From: RGIG3009 sp045630285
GTDB taxonomy: Bacteria; Bacillota; Clostridia; Oscillospirales; Acutalibacteraceae
Length of the DNA: 64,000 nucleotides
NCBI GenBank assembly: GCA_045630285.1
Contig: JAZQSX010000032.1
Span: forward strand, 1-64,000
Direction: 5' to 3'
Under the pieces are notes generated by a model, which was not told the DNA's origin, made no database searches, and worked only from the letters and a program-made list of their open reading frames with translations. Made by a program: the position numbers and the translations under genes. Positions within the stretch are counted from its first letter, which is position 1, and each line of letters starts with the position of its first letter. Positions 62,888-64,000 of the stretch are shown piece after piece.

Positions 62888-62914
62888 AAGAACCGGCTCT
62901 GTGAGCCGGTTCTT
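62888..62914. terminator. Bidirectional terminator
   Basis: A 12-bp perfect stem (62888-62899 with 62903-62914) with a 3-base loop and A/T tracts on both sides separates convergent murC and the methyltransferase gene. Confidence 0.9.
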
Positions 62915-62918
62915 TATT

Positions 62919-64000
62919 TTATCCAATCACCGTTTCGGCGTACCGCACCGCTTCCATAGCGTCCTTGGCGTAGTGATCGGCACCGATTGTATCGGCATAC
63001 TCCTTCGTCAGCACGGCACCGCCGACGATCACCTTGCACCACGGCGCTTTTTCCTTCAGCAAAGCGATCGTTTCCTCCATTGCCGGTACCGTCGTAGTCA
63101 TCAGTGCACTGAGTCCCGCCAATGGTGCCCGCCGTTCGACAACGGCCTCCACTACCGTTTCCGGCGGCACGTCACGGCCGAGGTCGATCACCTCAAAGCC
63201 GTAATTTTCCAAAAGCAGCTTCACAATGTTTTTACCAATATCGTGAATATCGCCCTTGACGGTAGCCAGTACAAACGGGCCCGCCGACGCCGTTGTCGCC
63301 TCAGTCGCCGCCACAAACGCCTTGATGCTCTCAAACGCACCCTTGGCCGCCTCAGCGCTCATCAGCAGCTGCGGCAGGTACACAGTCTTTTTTTCGAAGC
63401 CCTCACCCACCAAATTCAGTGCCGGAATGATCTCGCCATTCACGATCTCCAGCGGCGGCACCGTTTTCAGTAAGGCCGTTGCCATTTCTCCTGCCTTATC
63501 CTTCAGTCCCCGCACGATCGCCTGTTGCAGTTCGCTGGCTGCCGTCAACGGAGAGACGGTGGCAGTCGGCACTGCCGTCGTAGCAGCAGCGAACGTCTCT
63601 GCCGCACGAATATACCCCTCGCAATTGGGGTCCAAGCCATTCAGGGCTTTGTAGCTGTGATATACCTTCTGCATCTCTGCCGAAAACGGATTCATGATCG
63701 CCGCCGACAGTCCGCTCGCCAACGCCATAGCAAAAAACGTGCCGTTGAGCGCCTCTCGGCTCGGCAAACCAAACGAGACGTTTGACACACCGAGCGACGT
63801 ATGACAACCCAGCTCGGTACGAATACGGCGAAGCGCTTCCAGTGTAACGGCGGCAGCCGTCGGATCGGCGCTCACTGCCATAGTCAGCGTATCAAAGATC
63901 AAATCGTGCCTTCCAATGCCGTACGAGGCGGCGGTATCGACGATCTTCCGGGCGATTGCCAACCGCCCCTCCACCGTCGCCGGGATGCCGTCTTCGTCCA
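62919..64000 (-). CDS. Corrinoid methyltransferase, MetH type (5' end missing)
   Basis: The last 360 residues of a protein that continues past the right edge; the frame is open to base 64000 and reads DEDGIPAT before the first possible internal GTG start at 63974. It contains the end of a pterin-binding (methyltetrahydrofolate) barrel (ELGCHTSLGVSNVSFGLP), the helical cap (about 150-230) and the cobalamin domain with the DxHxxG motif in GDIHDIGKNIVK and GGAVLTKEYAD. It stops after the B12 domain, so the SAM-dependent reactivation domain is absent. It is probably a methionine synthase of the short type; a homocysteine-binding domain is expected outside the window. Confidence 0.93.
   Translation of the reverse strand, partial: DEDGIPATVEGRLAIARKIVDTAASYGIGRHDLIFDTLTMAVSADPTAAAVTLEALRRIRTELGCHTSLGVSNVSFGLPSREALNGTFFAMALASGLSAAIMNPFSAEMQKVYHSYKALNGLDPNCEGYIRAAETFAAATTAVPTATVSPLTAASELQQAIVRGLKDKAGEMATALLKTVPPLEIVNGEIIPALNLVGEGFEKKTVYLPQLLMSAEAAKGAFESIKAFVAATEATTASAGPFVLATVKGDIHDIGKNIVKLLLENYGFEVIDLGRDVPPETVVEAVVERRAPLAGLSALMTTTVPAMEETIALLKEKAPWCKVIVGGAVLTKEYADTIGADHYAKDAMEAVRYAETVIG

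Overview
The window looks like a chromosomal core region of a low-abundance or uncultured member of the class Clostridia (Firmicutes), most probably in the Oscillospiraceae/Ruminococcaceae area. The signs are Firmicutes gene order (hrcA-grpE-dnaK-dnaJ with a CIRCE operator; ylxM-ffh-rpsP-khpA-rimM-trmD; miaB-ylbF-mutS-mutL-miaA; yggS-sepF-ylmH-divIVA), an HPr with both His15 and Ser46, a BofC-like sporulation protein, a pyruvate phosphate dikinase, and small Clostridia-type families (DUF6106, DUF6472). Codons end mostly in C or G, which produces very long open frames on the opposite strand that are not genes. No tRNA, rRNA, insertion sequence, phage gene or CRISPR array was seen.

Layout. 1-2.8 kb: pyruvate phosphate dikinase (leftward). 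3.0-9.1 kb: a rightward accessory locus made of an OmpR-type two-component system, a VTC/polyphosphate-polymerase-like protein, a DUF4956 membrane protein, a beta-helix lipoprotein and an AraC regulator. 9.1-13.3 kb: lipoprotein, NnrD, DUF6106, UvrC, HPr. 13.5-17.2 kb: the ffh/ribosome-assembly operon. 17.3-21.7 kb: a Cys-rich small protein, ProS, sodium-pump decarboxylase gamma and beta subunits without an alpha subunit, and an AI-2E family permease. 21.8-26.5 kb: the class I heat-shock operon with CIRCE. 26.6-29.8 kb: a small orphan protein, a large TIR/RCC1-repeat protein, and the folate transporter subunit FolT under a tetrahydrofolate riboswitch. 29.8-37.4 kb: asparagine synthase and an ATP-grasp ligase (a likely peptidoglycan side-chain pair), GuaB, LepA, a DEAD-box helicase. 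37.6-40.4 kb: BofC-like protein and a divergent class A penicillin-binding protein. 40.6-43.5 kb: ACT regulator, homoserine dehydrogenase, aspartate kinase. 43.6-45.8 kb: DUF6472, HemW-like protein, alpha/beta hydrolase. 45.8-61.3 kb: thirteen leftward genes with gaps under 40 bases or overlaps, from miaB to an RluD-like enzyme. 61.5-62.9 kb: murC. 62.9 kb to the right edge: a corrinoid methyltransferase of the MetH type, cut by the window.

Most of the window is housekeeping. The parts most worth attention are the TIR/zinc-ribbon/RCC1-repeat protein, which sits 22 bases behind riboswitch-controlled folT; the two-component/VTC/DUF4956/beta-helix locus with a well-defined candidate operator; the ATP-grasp plus asparagine synthase pair; and the orphan decarboxylase beta/gamma subunits. 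Start codons were chosen from Shine-Dalgarno spacing and family N-termini, so several differ from the longest possible open frame.
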